Source: Planctomycetota bacterium (GTDB taxonomy: Bacteria; Planctomycetota; UBA1135). Taken from it: a stretch of DNA of 60,692 bases. The stretch is taken from the NCBI GenBank assembly GCA_024275135.1, contig JAJRZS010000012.1:1-60692 (forward strand). Direction: 5' to 3'. Below, one piece after another: positions 1-9,235 of this stretch. Within the stretch, counting starts at the first letter, position 1. Each line of letters opens with the position of its first letter. Under the pieces are notes generated by a model. That model did no database searches. It saw only the letters and a list, made by a program, of their open reading frames with translations, and was not told the DNA's origin. Both the position numbers and the translations under genes were made by a program.

Positions 1-621
1 AAGCAATCCGGCCCAGGTGTCGAAAAGTTGCACCGCTTCAACACCGGCCTCAATCTGAAGATTTAAGTAACCCACCGTGAGGTCGGCCAAGCGTTGAAGT
101 AAATCGGTAAAAAAATTGTCCGACCGATACATCGCCGCCCGTAGCTTAGCATGCTCACGACTTCCCCCGCCATCTAATAAATAAGATGCCATGGTAAACG
201 GAGCTCCAGCGAAGCCGAGCATGGTGCAAGTGGAGGGCATACGCGCACAAACCAAACGAATAGCCTCCGCAACATGGGCCAAGCCGTCGCCCTCAACAGG
301 AGCCACGCGATGCAAATCTTCGGTGCCCTGGAGTGGTTTTTCAAAAACCGGCCCAGGTCGAAAATCGATGCCAAAATCCAAGGGCATGAGCGGAGTGAGA
401 ATATCGGCAAACAAAATGGCGCCATCCCAACCACAGCGCTCCACCGGCTGCAGGGTAACTTGCGCGGCCAGCTCGGGAGTGGTTGCCATTTTCAAAAATC
501 CGTGTTCGGACTTTAGTTCACGGTATTCGGGAAGCACGCGACCAGCTTGGCGCATCAACCAAATTGGCGTGCGCTCCACCTTTTCGCCACGTAAAGCACG
601 CAGTAATAATTTGTCGCTCAT
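1..621 (-). CDS. hemE: Uroporphyrinogen decarboxylase HemE, partial (N-terminal 207 residues)
   Basis: Cytosolic enzyme that decarboxylates uroporphyrinogen III to coproporphyrinogen III. I translated this frame directly. It begins MSDKLLLRALRGEKVERTPI and carries the family's N-terminal signature WLMRQAGRVLPEYRE (about residues 21-35), then the ILFADILTPL segment and the GFAGAPFTMASYLLDGGGS loop. All are typical of HemE. The frame is open to the left edge, so roughly the last 40% of a normal 340-350 residue protein is missing. The ATG (619-621) overlaps the hemL stop in an ATGA arrangement, so it is the last visible gene of the haem operon and probably translationally coupled. Confidence 0.95.
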   Translation of the reverse strand, partial: MSDKLLLRALRGEKVERTPIWLMRQAGRVLPEYRELKSEHGFLKMATTPELAAQVTLQPVERCGWDGAILFADILTPLMPLDFGIDFRPGPVFEKPLQGTEDLHRVAPVEGDGLAHVAEAIRLVCARMPSTCTMLGFAGAPFTMASYLLDGGGSREHAKLRAAMYRSDNFFTDLLQRLADLTVGYLNLQIEAGVEAVQLFDTWAGLL

Positions 622-1925
622 CGGCTCTCCTCCAAAGCTTGGGCAAAAGCATCGGCAGCTTGTTTCAAATCATCTTCCGTCATCGCCAAATTTAGGAAAC
701 CGATTTCAAAAGCTGAGGGCGCAATCATCACCTTTCGCTTCAGCAAAGCATGGAAGAACCGCTTGTATCGCTCCGCACCCGATTGAGGAATATTCTCAAA
801 CCGGCGCGGCGCCTCGGCAGCATCGAAGCAAAGCCAGAACAAAGATCCTCGCCGCACCAGACATAGAGGCGCTCCAGCTTGCTCTTCCCGCAGGAGCAAA
901 GGTTGCAAAAGGGACTCCCAATATTGCCCAAGTTCTTCGAGCCGCCTCCATCCATCTGCTTCGATGAGAGCATCCAGAGCAGCTAATCCTGCAGCCATGC
1001 CGAGGGGGTTGCCACTTAAGGTGCCTGCTTGATAAACCCCGCCTTCTGGGCTAACCATATCCATCCATTGAGCGGGCCCACCATAGGCTCCCACTGGCAA
1101 TCCGCCACCGATGACTTTTCCATAAGTAACCAAATCGGCCTGAACTCCAGACAGAGAGCAAAACCCTCCCGCCGCCAAGCGAAATCCGGTAATGACTTCG
1201 TCGACAATCAACAGCGTTCCATTTTGGCGGGTAATCTCGCGAAGATAATTCCACCAAGCCTCGCGCTGGGGAAGAAGGCCGCAATTTGCCGGGATGCCCT
1301 CCACAAAAACCGCAGCCGCTTGTTCACCAAATTGTTCAAACCAGGTTATTAATGCCGCTTCGTCGTCCAGAGGTAAAACATGGGTTAGCGACGCGGATGC
1401 CGTGGGTACGCCAAGAGAAGAGCTTTCGCCAAATGTAGCCAAGCCAGAACCTGCCTTCACCAAGAAGGAATCCGCATGACCGTGATAACAACCATCAAAC
1501 TTTAGAACCAAATCGCGGCCGGTAACGGCACGAGCCAAACGCAAGGCCGACATCGTGGCCTCGGTACCAGAATTGACAAAGCGCACTTTCTCCACCACCG
1601 GTGAAAGGGAGCAAATCCTCTCCGCTAATTCCATTTCGGCGCGACAAGGAGCTCCAAAGCTGGTGCCCTTGGCTGCCGCTTCCTGGATGGCGCCGACTAC
1701 TTTCTGCGGCGCATGACCCAAAATTAATGGCCCCCAGGAGCCAATAAAATCCAAATACTCGTCGCCATCTTCGGTGAGCACTTTGCAACCAGATGCGGAA
1801 CGGAAGAAAAGTGGTTGCCCTCCTACCGAGCGATAAGCACGCACAGGAGAGCTCACGCCTCCTGGCATAACTTGTTGCGCCCGCGCAAACAGAGTTTCGG
1901 ATTGAGTGATGGATTCGGTATTCAT
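618..1925 (-). CDS. hemL: Glutamate-1-semialdehyde 2,1-aminomutase
   Basis: PLP enzyme that converts glutamate-1-semialdehyde to 5-aminolevulinate, the second step of the C5 route. At 435 residues it has normal family length. It shows the PLP-cradle motif VDEVITGFR (about 241-249) and the Schiff-base lysine in TYGKVIGGGLPVGAYGG (Lys270). The frame is open to 1934, giving an alternative MVVMNTES start. I prefer the inner ATG at 1925 because it overlaps the hemB stop as ATGA, the same coupling seen with hemE. Product and substrate channelling with the upstream HemA is known for this pair. Confidence 0.96.
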   Translation of the reverse strand: MNTESITQSETLFARAQQVMPGGVSSPVRAYRSVGGQPLFFRSASGCKVLTEDGDEYLDFIGSWGPLILGHAPQKVVGAIQEAAAKGTSFGAPCRAEMELAERICSLSPVVEKVRFVNSGTEATMSALRLARAVTGRDLVLKFDGCYHGHADSFLVKAGSGLATFGESSSLGVPTASASLTHVLPLDDEAALITWFEQFGEQAAAVFVEGIPANCGLLPQREAWWNYLREITRQNGTLLIVDEVITGFRLAAGGFCSLSGVQADLVTYGKVIGGGLPVGAYGGPAQWMDMVSPEGGVYQAGTLSGNPLGMAAGLAALDALIEADGWRRLEELGQYWESLLQPLLLREEQAGAPLCLVRRGSLFWLCFDAAEAPRRFENIPQSGAERYKRFFHALLKRKVMIAPSAFEIGFLNLAMTEDDLKQAADAFAQALEESR

Positions 1926-2914
1926 GACAACCAAGAGTTTGCAGCCACCTGGCTAGCGTGGTAAGTAACAATCAAATCGGCACCTGCTCTACGCATCGCA
2001 CCCAAAGTTTCGAGAATCAAATCTTGCTCATGGCCAAAACCTTCGCGCGCCGCCAGCTTCAACATGGCATATTCTCCACTTACGTTATATGCCGCAACCG
2101 GAACCGTCGACACCTCCGCCACCGCACGCAAAATATCCAAATAGGCCAGGGCTGGCTTCACCATCACAATGTCCGCGCCTTCGTTGAGGTCGAGCTGGAC
2201 CTCGCGTAGGGCCTCACGCGCATTGCGAAAGTCCATCTGATAGCTGCGACGGTCGCCAAAACCGGGCGACGAGGCGGCGGCATCTCGGAAGGGGCCATAA
2301 TAGGCGCTGGCATATTTGGCGGAGTAAGCTAGCAAGCCAGTGTTTGTCCATCCATGGGAATCCAAAGCAGAACGGATAACGCCAATGCGCCCATCCATCA
2401 TGTCGGACGGGCATACGAAATCGGCACCAGCTTCGGCCAGGACCAAAGCCATTTGCGCCAGCGCATGCACACTGGCGTCGTTGACGATGGTTGTACCTTC
2501 CACAAATCCGCAATGGCCATGACTGGTGTAGGGACACAAACAAACATCGGTCAGCACACACAAATCATCCCCAAACGCGGTCTTCAATAAGCGAACGGCT
2601 TGTGGCACTTCGCCATCCGGATCAAAAGCCCCACTTGCCTGTTCGTCCTTATCTTGGGGCACACCGAACAGCATCACTGCGCGTACGCCACTTTCTAAAT
2701 CGCGCTCGGCCTGCACCACCAAACGGTCGGCACTAAGGCGAGAAATCCCTGGCATGGTGGCAATGGGTTCTTCGCGATCTGAGCCTGGTACCAAAAAATG
2801 TCCCTGCACCAACTGGCGCAACCGCAAGTCGGATTCTGCCATCATCTCGCGCAGGTTGGCATTTTGCCGCAGGCGGCGCGGGCGGAAAGGAAGATCAAGC
2901 GCGTGTTCAGACAT
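1922..2914 (-). CDS. hemB: Porphobilinogen synthase (5-aminolevulinate dehydratase), zinc type
   Basis: Condenses two 5-aminolevulinate molecules to porphobilinogen. Length is 330 residues. Active-site lysines lie in LAYSAKYASAYYGPFRDA (Lys200) and MVKPALAYLDILR (Lys253). The segment DVCLCPYTSHGHCG has three cysteines (125, 127, 135), the catalytic zinc site of the zinc-dependent class; magnesium-only enzymes have acidic residues there. Its start overlaps the hemD stop by 8 bp and its stop overlaps the hemL start, inside one operon. Confidence 0.97.
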   Translation of the reverse strand: MSEHALDLPFRPRRLRQNANLREMMAESDLRLRQLVQGHFLVPGSDREEPIATMPGISRLSADRLVVQAERDLESGVRAVMLFGVPQDKDEQASGAFDPDGEVPQAVRLLKTAFGDDLCVLTDVCLCPYTSHGHCGFVEGTTIVNDASVHALAQMALVLAEAGADFVCPSDMMDGRIGVIRSALDSHGWTNTGLLAYSAKYASAYYGPFRDAAASSPGFGDRRSYQMDFRNAREALREVQLDLNEGADIVMVKPALAYLDILRAVAEVSTVPVAAYNVSGEYAMLKLAAREGFGHEQDLILETLGAMRRAGADLIVTYHASQVAANSWLS

Positions 2915-3626
2915 GACTGAGGAACTCCGTTAGCGAGGATGCTGTTGGATGCTGCAGCCGACCCAATACGGGAAAATACAGCGCACGAGCGGCAAGCTCG
3001 GTGACGGGGCCAAGAGCAATTACCGGGTGAACACTGCGACGCTCCACGCGTGAAGCCAAGCTTTCTGCACCATTGGGAGAAAAAACGAGAACGGGCTGCC
3101 CGGGTGTCGGTTCCGGACCAGGAAGAATATCGCTGCGGTAGGCAGGAATCTGCAGCAAAGAATAATCGGCGGCTTCCAGCCCAAGCCGCAACTCCGGACG
3201 CGGGTGTTGCGCCCCATAAAAAACCAAACGACCAGCAACGGGGTTTTGCAAAAAGGTTTGGGCCAAGGAACTGCCGCGGCGGGCGGGAGCCACATAGCGC
3301 GCCTCTTTTCCGGCGACTGTACCGCTGCCATTGGCTAATCTCTCAGCGGATCCGGGGCCGATTACAGCATATTGGCAGTCTGGGAGCGAACCAACCTGCT
3401 GAAACATTTTGAACAAAAATCGAATGCCGGTTGGGCTAGTAAGAAAAAGACAATCCTCTGGACCCAAGTTATGCAACAACTCCTTTTCTTGGTCAGAGAG
3501 TGAAATTCCTTCAATCCGCAAGAGGGGAAGCGGTTTGGCATCCCAACCAGCCTCATTGGCAGACGCAATCCAACGCCCGCATTCCTTTTCTTGTCGGCCT
3601 ATCCAGACGGTTGGTCGTTTTGCCAT
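2907..3626 (-). CDS. hemD: Uroporphyrinogen-III synthase
   Basis: Cyclises hydroxymethylbilane to uroporphyrinogen III with inversion of ring D. HemD sequences diverge strongly, so the call rests on size (239 residues), position directly after hemC, and weak motifs: LFLTSPTGIRFLF (about 79-91), YAVIGPGSAERLA, and VFSPNGAESLASRVE near the C-terminus, matching the family's V(F/V)TSxxA pattern. The ATG shares one base with the hemC stop (TAATG). I see no other candidate for this step in the operon. Confidence 0.85.
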   Translation of the reverse strand: MAKRPTVWIGRQEKECGRWIASANEAGWDAKPLPLLRIEGISLSDQEKELLHNLGPEDCLFLTSPTGIRFLFKMFQQVGSLPDCQYAVIGPGSAERLANGSGTVAGKEARYVAPARRGSSLAQTFLQNPVAGRLVFYGAQHPRPELRLGLEAADYSLLQIPAYRSDILPGPEPTPGQPVLVFSPNGAESLASRVERRSVHPVIALGPVTELAARALYFPVLGRLQHPTASSLTEFLSHV

Positions 3627-4552
3627 TAGACCTCCTCGCGGCTGAGCAATGCGGAAAGCGCCGAGGCAACAACCTCGGACAACTCCTGCCCACGAACATC
3701 CGCGCGCAAAAGTGTGCCCGCCGGAAGTTCTAGCAAATCCTCATACGGCCCCAAGGCCGCAAATAGCCGAAGCTCCCCAGCCTCGCAAGATGCGGTTGCG
3801 CCAAGCGGCAAACCACAGCCTCCACCTAAAGCCACTAAAAGTGTGCGCTCAACGCGGACTGCAGATTCACTTGCGGAATCATGAATGGAAGCCAGGATTT
3901 CCCGCGTTTCCTTATCGTCCTGTCGACATTCCAAAGCCAGAGCACCCTGCCCCGGGGCCCCCGGCCAAATCCATGGATCCAATGGAACCACCACAAAGGC
4001 AGACAAATCCAAGCCCAAACGTCGTAGCCCAGCGCCGGCCAGAAGAATGGCGTCGTACTCGCCGGCAGCTAGTTTGGCCACACGGGTGGGAACATTGCCC
4101 CGCAGCAAACACGACTCCACTTCGGGGGCAAAATGCTGGACAAAGGCGAGGCGGCGTGCAGCGGAGGTGCCAACACGAGTGCCCGGCTTCAGTGGTAAAA
4201 AACCGTCTCCTTCTTGGAAAGCCTCTGGGCGAATCAGCAACCAATCGCGGCTTTCTTCGCGCTGCGGAATGGCGGCCAACACCAGGCCTGGAGTTTGTTC
4301 CGCTGGCAAATCTTTCAGGGAATGTACCGCATAATCTGCTCGCCCCTCAAACACTGCGTCTTGCACTTCTTTGGTGAACAATCCAACGCTGCCAACCTCG
4401 GCCAAAGCCACGTCGGTGCGTTGATCACCAATCGTGCGCACAATCTCCAGCTCGGAAGCAACTCCGGTGGCGTTTTCTACGCAACTTGCAACCCACCCGG
4501 ATTGGGTGGTCGCCAGATCACTTCCCCGGGTTGCCAAACGCAAGGTTTTCAT
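3626..4552 (-). CDS. hemC: Hydroxymethylbilane synthase (porphobilinogen deaminase)
   Basis: Polymerises four porphobilinogens into hydroxymethylbilane on a covalently bound dipyrromethane cofactor. At 308 residues it is of normal length. It starts with the classic LRLATRGSDLATTQS and has the active-site HSLKDLPAE segment (about 77-85). The basic RGNVPTRVAKLAAGEYDAI region follows, and the cofactor cysteine is Cys246 in GGGCGLPLGA. The start lies two bases after the hemA stop. Confidence 0.97.
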   Translation of the reverse strand: MKTLRLATRGSDLATTQSGWVASCVENATGVASELEIVRTIGDQRTDVALAEVGSVGLFTKEVQDAVFEGRADYAVHSLKDLPAEQTPGLVLAAIPQREESRDWLLIRPEAFQEGDGFLPLKPGTRVGTSAARRLAFVQHFAPEVESCLLRGNVPTRVAKLAAGEYDAILLAGAGLRRLGLDLSAFVVVPLDPWIWPGAPGQGALALECRQDDKETREILASIHDSASESAVRVERTLLVALGGGCGLPLGATASCEAGELRLFAALGPYEDLLELPAGTLLRADVRGQELSEVVASALSALLSREEV

Positions 4553-4554
4553 GA

Positions 4555-5892
4555 TTAAGACTCCGGAATTTTCGTCACTTCGGAAGCGAGCATGCCTGCT
4601 TTAGGTGCTTTCGTCATTGCTTGGCGTCCGGCTTGCCGCAAGCGCTGCAAAAGTAGCTCCCCCATTGGCAGCTCCCGCAAGGTGTTGCGCAAGGCAACCA
4701 GAGGAACTTGCACGGTTTGATCGGCGAGGCGCAAAGCAAACTGTTCGAACAAGGCCACATCTTCTGGGGCGAGATGAGTGAGCCGCGTGCGCGCCCATTT
4801 GCGTGCCTCTTGCAATGCCCGCTGCTGAATCGACTCGCGCAGCTGACTGGCAACCGGGCTCAGGTGCCGACGGAAGATTTTTTCGCGGAAATGCAAGCTG
4901 CCTTCGCGCAAAATCGGCCGCACTTTGCGGCGCAAAACCCGACCCATCTCTTGGTTTGCCTCGGCACGAGCTCCCACTTCCAACACATCCAGACGTTCAA
5001 AACCGGCCATCTTTTCAATGGCGCGTTCGGTGTCGGCGGGAACGCCCAAGTCTAAAACCATGCGCTGTTCACTCTGAGCTGGCAGGCTTTCCAACATGGT
5101 AACGCTGATAATGGGGCGCAAAGCCGCCGTTGCAGTAACCAGATGGTCAAAATCCTGAGGATTCTTTTGGAAGCTTTCCAAGGATTGCCAGGTTCCGCCA
5201 AAGCTTTGAGCCAACTGTTGGGCTTTGGCCTCGGTGCGGTTGATGAAATGAAGCTGAATTTTATTCCAACTCGCAAGGCGCTTAGCCATGCCCCGAATCA
5301 TCTCCCCACATCCGACTAGAGCAATGCGCGCGCCCCTCCCTTGAATGCGCTTGCGCAACACTTCGGACGCCACCTCAGAGACGGAGGTGGGGAGACGAGA
5401 ATAATCCACCTGTTTGCGAATTCGACGCGAAAGCTTCAGCGCTTCATCGGCCAACATGCCAAGCCATTGTCCGCAAGTTCCTTCATCGCGCGCCTCCTGC
5501 AAAGCATCGCGGAATTGACCCACGATTTGCTCATCGCCCAAAACCTTGGAATCGAGGCCGCAAAGCATGGAGTTCAAATGGCGATGGCAAGCATTGCCAC
5601 TCAGGGCAAAACCCGCAGAGTCGGCCAGGGCCAACAAGCATTTTGGCTCGGAATCCGAATCTGCGTGGGTGGCAAACCACTCACCAAAAGCGCGCAAAAT
5701 TTTGTCGGGAGAGACCTTTTCGTGGCTAACCCAATAAGTTTCCACCCGGTTGCAGGTGCGAAGATGCAATAATTCATCAACCCCTAAGGCCTGGCGATAG
5801 TCCTCCAAAATCTCAGGCGTGGTTGCGAACCAACCAATTTCCTCGGCGGATGCGCGGTGATGGGTAATGCCTACTACTCCGAATCGTTCCAT
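4555..5892 (-). CDS. hemA: Glutamyl-tRNA reductase
   Basis: NADPH enzyme that reduces glutamyl-tRNA(Glu) to glutamate-1-semialdehyde, committing glutamate to tetrapyrroles. With the ATG at 5892 the protein has 445 residues and begins MERFGVVGITHHRASAEE, matching family N-termini. An in-frame TTG at 5916 would add eight residues and is less likely. The catalytic cysteine is Cys47 in LRTCNRVETY. The family motif appears as GLDSKVLGDEQIVGQ, and a Rossmann GCGEMIRGMAKRL segment follows. It is the first gene of the hemACDBLE operon, so feedback control of the whole cluster probably acts upstream of it. Confidence 0.96.
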   Translation of the reverse strand: MERFGVVGITHHRASAEEIGWFATTPEILEDYRQALGVDELLHLRTCNRVETYWVSHEKVSPDKILRAFGEWFATHADSDSEPKCLLALADSAGFALSGNACHRHLNSMLCGLDSKVLGDEQIVGQFRDALQEARDEGTCGQWLGMLADEALKLSRRIRKQVDYSRLPTSVSEVASEVLRKRIQGRGARIALVGCGEMIRGMAKRLASWNKIQLHFINRTEAKAQQLAQSFGGTWQSLESFQKNPQDFDHLVTATAALRPIISVTMLESLPAQSEQRMVLDLGVPADTERAIEKMAGFERLDVLEVGARAEANQEMGRVLRRKVRPILREGSLHFREKIFRRHLSPVASQLRESIQQRALQEARKWARTRLTHLAPEDVALFEQFALRLADQTVQVPLVALRNTLRELPMGELLLQRLRQAGRQAMTKAPKAGMLASEVTKIPES

Positions 5893-6165
5893 GGCTTTTG
5901 GGGTGGGTTTATACAAGAATCCTAACCCCCGCAGCCCTCTTTGGGCGCCTCTTTTTCAGATTTTTCTACCAAAAAGTATGGTATATGCGCACAAAGCGTT
6001 ACTTTTGCATTTTAAGCGGAAAAATGCTTTCAAAAAACACGATTTCCCGATTTTCAAGATTCTTTGATAGGTTTTTCCTGCAAATTCTGCAATTTCCTTG
6101 CCGCATAGTTTTTTTCCTCTATCCTACATGGCCTCGGCTCCTGAGCCTCCCACGCAAACCCTGCC
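5893..6165. promoter_or_regulatory. Divergent hemA/glnA intergenic region
   Basis: This 273-bp, AT-rich stretch separates the divergent haem operon and glnA and must hold both promoters. I found no small gene and no operator I can name. On the plus strand TTGCCG (6098-6103) and TATCCT (6120-6125) are separated by 16 bp and would start transcription near 6132, about 34 nt before the glnA ATG. No equally good -35/-10 pair stands out for hemA. Confidence 0.4.
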
Positions 6166-7571
6166 ATGACACCCCAAACCATGACCGCTTCGCCAACCAC
6201 CACGGCCTGCAACGCCATCACCAACAACATGACGCGGGATGGCATTCTCGCGCATATGAAGGAGCACAATGTTCGCTTCTTGCGCTTGCAGTTCACGGAT
6301 ATCGCCGGCTCCAACAAAAACGTCGAGGTTCCTGCGAGCCAATTCGAAAAAGCCTTAGACGGAGAAATCATGTTTGATGGCTCCTCCATCGAAGGCTTCA
6401 CTCGCATTGAAGAGTCCGACATGTTGCTGCGGCCCGATTACTCCACCTACTGCGTGGACCCATGGCCAAGCGAAGGTCAAGCTCACAGCAATCATGGTCT
6501 GGTCGCACATATCATTTGCGACATTTATCTCCCTGAAGGTGTTCCATTTGAGGTTGCCCGCGCGGAATTCTGAAACGCGTTTGCGCTGAAGCTGCCGAGC
6601 TAGGGTACGAGCTAAACGCCGGCCCTGAAGCCGAGTTCTTTTTGTTCCAGCGCACTGCCGATGGAAGTGCCACCACCAACACCCACGACTCGGCAGGTTA
6701 TTTTGATCTTGCCCCAACCGACCTTGGTGAGCAATGTCGGCGCGAAATCGTCATTGCTCTCGAACAACTGGGGTTTGAAATTGAAGCCGCCCACCACGAG
6801 GTCGCTGCTGGCCAACACGAAATCGACTTCAAGTACGGCAATGCCCTAGAAACGGCCGATCGCCTTACTGTCTTCCGCTTCGTGGTGAGAAAGATTGCAC
6901 GCGACATGGGGCTTCACGCCACTTTCATGCCGAAGCCTATTTTCGGCGAAAACGGCTCGGGCATGCATGTGCACATGTCCCTGTTCTCCAATGGCAAAAA
7001 TGTATTTTTCGAAGAAGGCGCGGACGACGACGGCATTTCCGACTTGATGCGTTGGTATGTCGGCGGCTTGTTAGAACATGGCCGCGCCTTATGCGCAGTA
7101 ACGAATCCTACTGTCAACTCCTACAAGCGCCTTGTCCCGGGCTATGAAGCTCCCACCCACTTGGCTTGGTCTATGCGCAACCGCTCTCCACTAATCCGCG
7201 TGCCCGCTCGTCGTGGCATCGGCACTCGCTGCGAATTGCGGATGCCTGATCCAAGCTGCAACCCTTATCTGGCCTTCGCCGTGATGTTGGCCGCTGGCCT
7301 CGACGGAGTGAAAAACAAAACGGAGCCGCCGCCGCCGGTCACTGGCAATGTCTACCGCATGAGCCAACGAGAGCGTTCACGCCTCAAGATTAAACAACTG
7401 CCCGCTAACTTAGGCGAAGCCGTCAACCAATTGGAAAAAGATGCGGTGCTGAAGCAGGCTTTGGGCGAACATGCTTTCGCTCAGTTTGTGCTCGGCAAGC
7501 GAACGGAATGGCAAGAATACATTGCCATGGTGCATCCTTGGGAAGTGGATCGCTACCTTACGCGGATGTAA
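6166..7571 (+). pseudogene. glnA: Type I-alpha glutamine synthetase, split by a one-base frameshift
   Basis: Glutamine synthetase makes glutamine from glutamate, ammonia and ATP as a dodecamer. The first frame (6166-6573, 135 codons) holds the beta-grasp domain with [18 protein letters not shown] and [18 protein letters not shown]. It stops at TGA 6571-6573. The second frame continues seamlessly from 6570 as [18 protein letters not shown], then GPEAEFFLF, GSGMHVHMSLF, NPTVNSYKRLVPGYEAPTH and RNRSPLIRVPA. It ends at 7571. One extra C near 6570 (ttctga to ttcctga) restores a 468-residue enzyme. The LQFTDI start and the C-terminal GNVYRMSQRERSRLKI without an adenylylation tyrosine motif indicate the alpha subtype. 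Every catalytic block is intact, so this is a very recent mutation or a sequencing/assembly error. The real start could be the ATG at 6229. The 3' end overlaps convergent pdxA by 14 bp. Confidence 0.9.
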
Positions 7572-8574
7572 GTGATTTTTGCTTTTGCGCAAGTTGGATT
7601 GCTTGCTCAAAAGCAAAAACAAACGGAGCTGCATCGGCTTTGCCCGTACGCGCGATGTCGTATGCAGCTCCATGCATGGGGCTGGTACGAAGAATGTTGC
7701 CGCCAACAAAAATGGTGTAGGCCTTTTCCCTAGGTAGCATCTTCAGGGGCAGAAAAGCCTGATCGTGATACAGCGCAATAACAATATCCCATTTGCCCTG
7801 CACCCCTTCCGAAAACACCACGTCGGGCACAGCAGGGCCAGCAGTTTGAAACCCCCATTCCTCAGCCGCCAAATCAATTGCAGGCTGCAAGATTATTGAT
7901 TCTTCTTTGCCGAAAGCGCCACCCTCTCCAGCATGAGGGTTGAGCCCAGCCAGAGCGATGCGTGGGTTTTCTAACCCAAGGCTGTGCCGCGCCGCCTCAT
8001 GGGCCAAACGAATTTGCTTGGCAACAAAGCGAACTTCGAGCCGTTGTAAAGCCTCTTTCAATGCCATATGTCGGGTGGCAACAAGCACCTTTAGCTGGTC
8101 GACACAAGCAAGCATGCCATAGCGACGGGAGCGACAAGCTTCTCCCAGCATTTGGGTTTGGCCCTCAAAAGGATAGCCTGCCAGGTGCATACTTTCTTTA
8201 TGCACGGGCGGGGTAACCATGGCGTCGGCCGAGCCGTCAAGGCACAAACTGGCTGCACGCAGCACCGCCTCCACACTTGCCATACCAAAACCGGCGGCTG
8301 GTCGACCTGGGGGATCATTGGGAACCGGAACTTCCAACTCCAAAACGGGAATCGGACCCAATAACGGCGTTTGAAACCCTTCTTTAGCCGAGGACACCGC
8401 ACAAAACTCCATCGGCAAGCCCATGGTTTTGGCCAAATCCTCCAACACGCGTTGGTGTCCAACTACTAACGGACGACACCGCTCTCGTAGCGATACTTTC
8501 CCCAGAGAATGCAGAAGGACCTCGGGGGCAATCCCCCCGAGGTCCCCTTGGGGAACCACAATGTTCAGCTCCAT
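7558..8574 (-). CDS. pdxA: 4-hydroxythreonine-4-phosphate dehydrogenase PdxA
   Basis: NAD- and metal-dependent dehydrogenase of the DXP-dependent pyridoxal phosphate pathway. Length is 338 residues. Visible family blocks are TPPVHKESMHLAGYPFEGQT (about 141-160), LNPHAGEGGAFGKEE (metal histidine), ALYHDQAFLPLKML (metal histidine/aspartate), and the C-terminal ILRTSPMHGAAYDIARTGKA. The N-terminal GDPxGIGPE signature is altered to GDLGGIAPE. Neighbouring minus-strand genes show no PLP-pathway partner. PLP is used by hemL in this window, but that link is loose. Confidence 0.92.
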   Translation of the reverse strand: MELNIVVPQGDLGGIAPEVLLHSLGKVSLRERCRPLVVGHQRVLEDLAKTMGLPMEFCAVSSAKEGFQTPLLGPIPVLELEVPVPNDPPGRPAAGFGMASVEAVLRAASLCLDGSADAMVTPPVHKESMHLAGYPFEGQTQMLGEACRSRRYGMLACVDQLKVLVATRHMALKEALQRLEVRFVAKQIRLAHEAARHSLGLENPRIALAGLNPHAGEGGAFGKEESIILQPAIDLAAEEWGFQTAGPAVPDVVFSEGVQGKWDIVIALYHDQAFLPLKMLPREKAYTIFVGGNILRTSPMHGAAYDIARTGKADAAPFVFAFEQAIQLAQKQKSLTSA

Positions 8575-8577
8575 GAT

Positions 8578-9213
8578 TTATGGAATATACGAAACCGTAA
8601 CCACTTCTCCAACCACAACAATGTGGACAAGGATTTCACGAACATGAGAATCCATGCCACCAGAAACCGTAATCCATGCATCGACTACCGGCGCAGCAGA
8701 AGCACAAAGACTTTTCAGCGGAAGATTGGTTAGGTTGAAATCGATGTTGCAGGAAGAAGAGCCAACATTGGAAACCATAGAAATGGTTCCGCTCAGATAG
8801 TCGTCGCTCAACCACTGTTTAAGGATCAACTCTCCATTGCGGCCATCTTCACGAGCAAAAGCAACAAAACCGGGATGGACAAGGCCGAAAATATCGAAAT
8901 CCGAACCTTGGTTGATGCACCCGCGAGGCACTCCACCCGCATCCAAAATATCCTCTTCCAGATCCGTGGAACCCAACAAGCCAAGGGTTGGGGTTGGGTT
9001 GGGCAAGCCACACCGGCCATCACTAACAAACATGAGATTCATGTCGGGGTTTACCTCCACAGGCAAGCTGCCAACGACGGGATTGTCTCCGTGATCTCCA
9101 CTATTGGAACTGGATTCCCCAGGATTTTGGGCGCCTAGGTAGCTAGTGGTGGCCAAAATAAACAATCCCCCCAGAACCGCAGCCAGAAGGATGGGCTTGA
9201 TTCTTTGGTTCAT
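8578..9213 (-). CDS. Exported protein of unknown function
   Basis: I do not recognise a family. The chosen ATG (9213) is preceded by an AGGA ribosome-binding site, and the 211-residue product begins with a signal peptide: MNQRIKP, then a hydrophobic run ILLAAVLGGLFILATTSYLGA, with probable cleavage near AQNP. The mature part is acidic and has five cysteines, for example DGRCGLPNP, GGVPRGCINQGSD and SSSCNIDFNL, so disulfides are plausible. It is directly downstream of the TPR anti-sigma gene (9236-10270) and could be in the same regulon. Confidence 0.7.
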   Translation of the reverse strand: MNQRIKPILLAAVLGGLFILATTSYLGAQNPGESSSNSGDHGDNPVVGSLPVEVNPDMNLMFVSDGRCGLPNPTPTLGLLGSTDLEEDILDAGGVPRGCINQGSDFDIFGLVHPGFVAFAREDGRNGELILKQWLSDDYLSGTISMVSNVGSSSCNIDFNLTNLPLKSLCASAAPVVDAWITVSGGMDSHVREILVHIVVVGEVVTVSYIP

Positions 9214-9235
9214 GGTAGTCCTAGATTTCATCGGT

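Noticed and set aside
191..967. 258-codon plus-strand frame opposite hemE/hemL
   Set aside because: Both opposite-strand genes carry clear enzyme motifs here, so this is a shadow.
6565..6575. Programmed ribosomal frameshift in glnA
   Set aside because: There is no X XXY YYZ slippery site or RF2-type CTT TGA, and glutamine synthetase is not known to use frameshifting.
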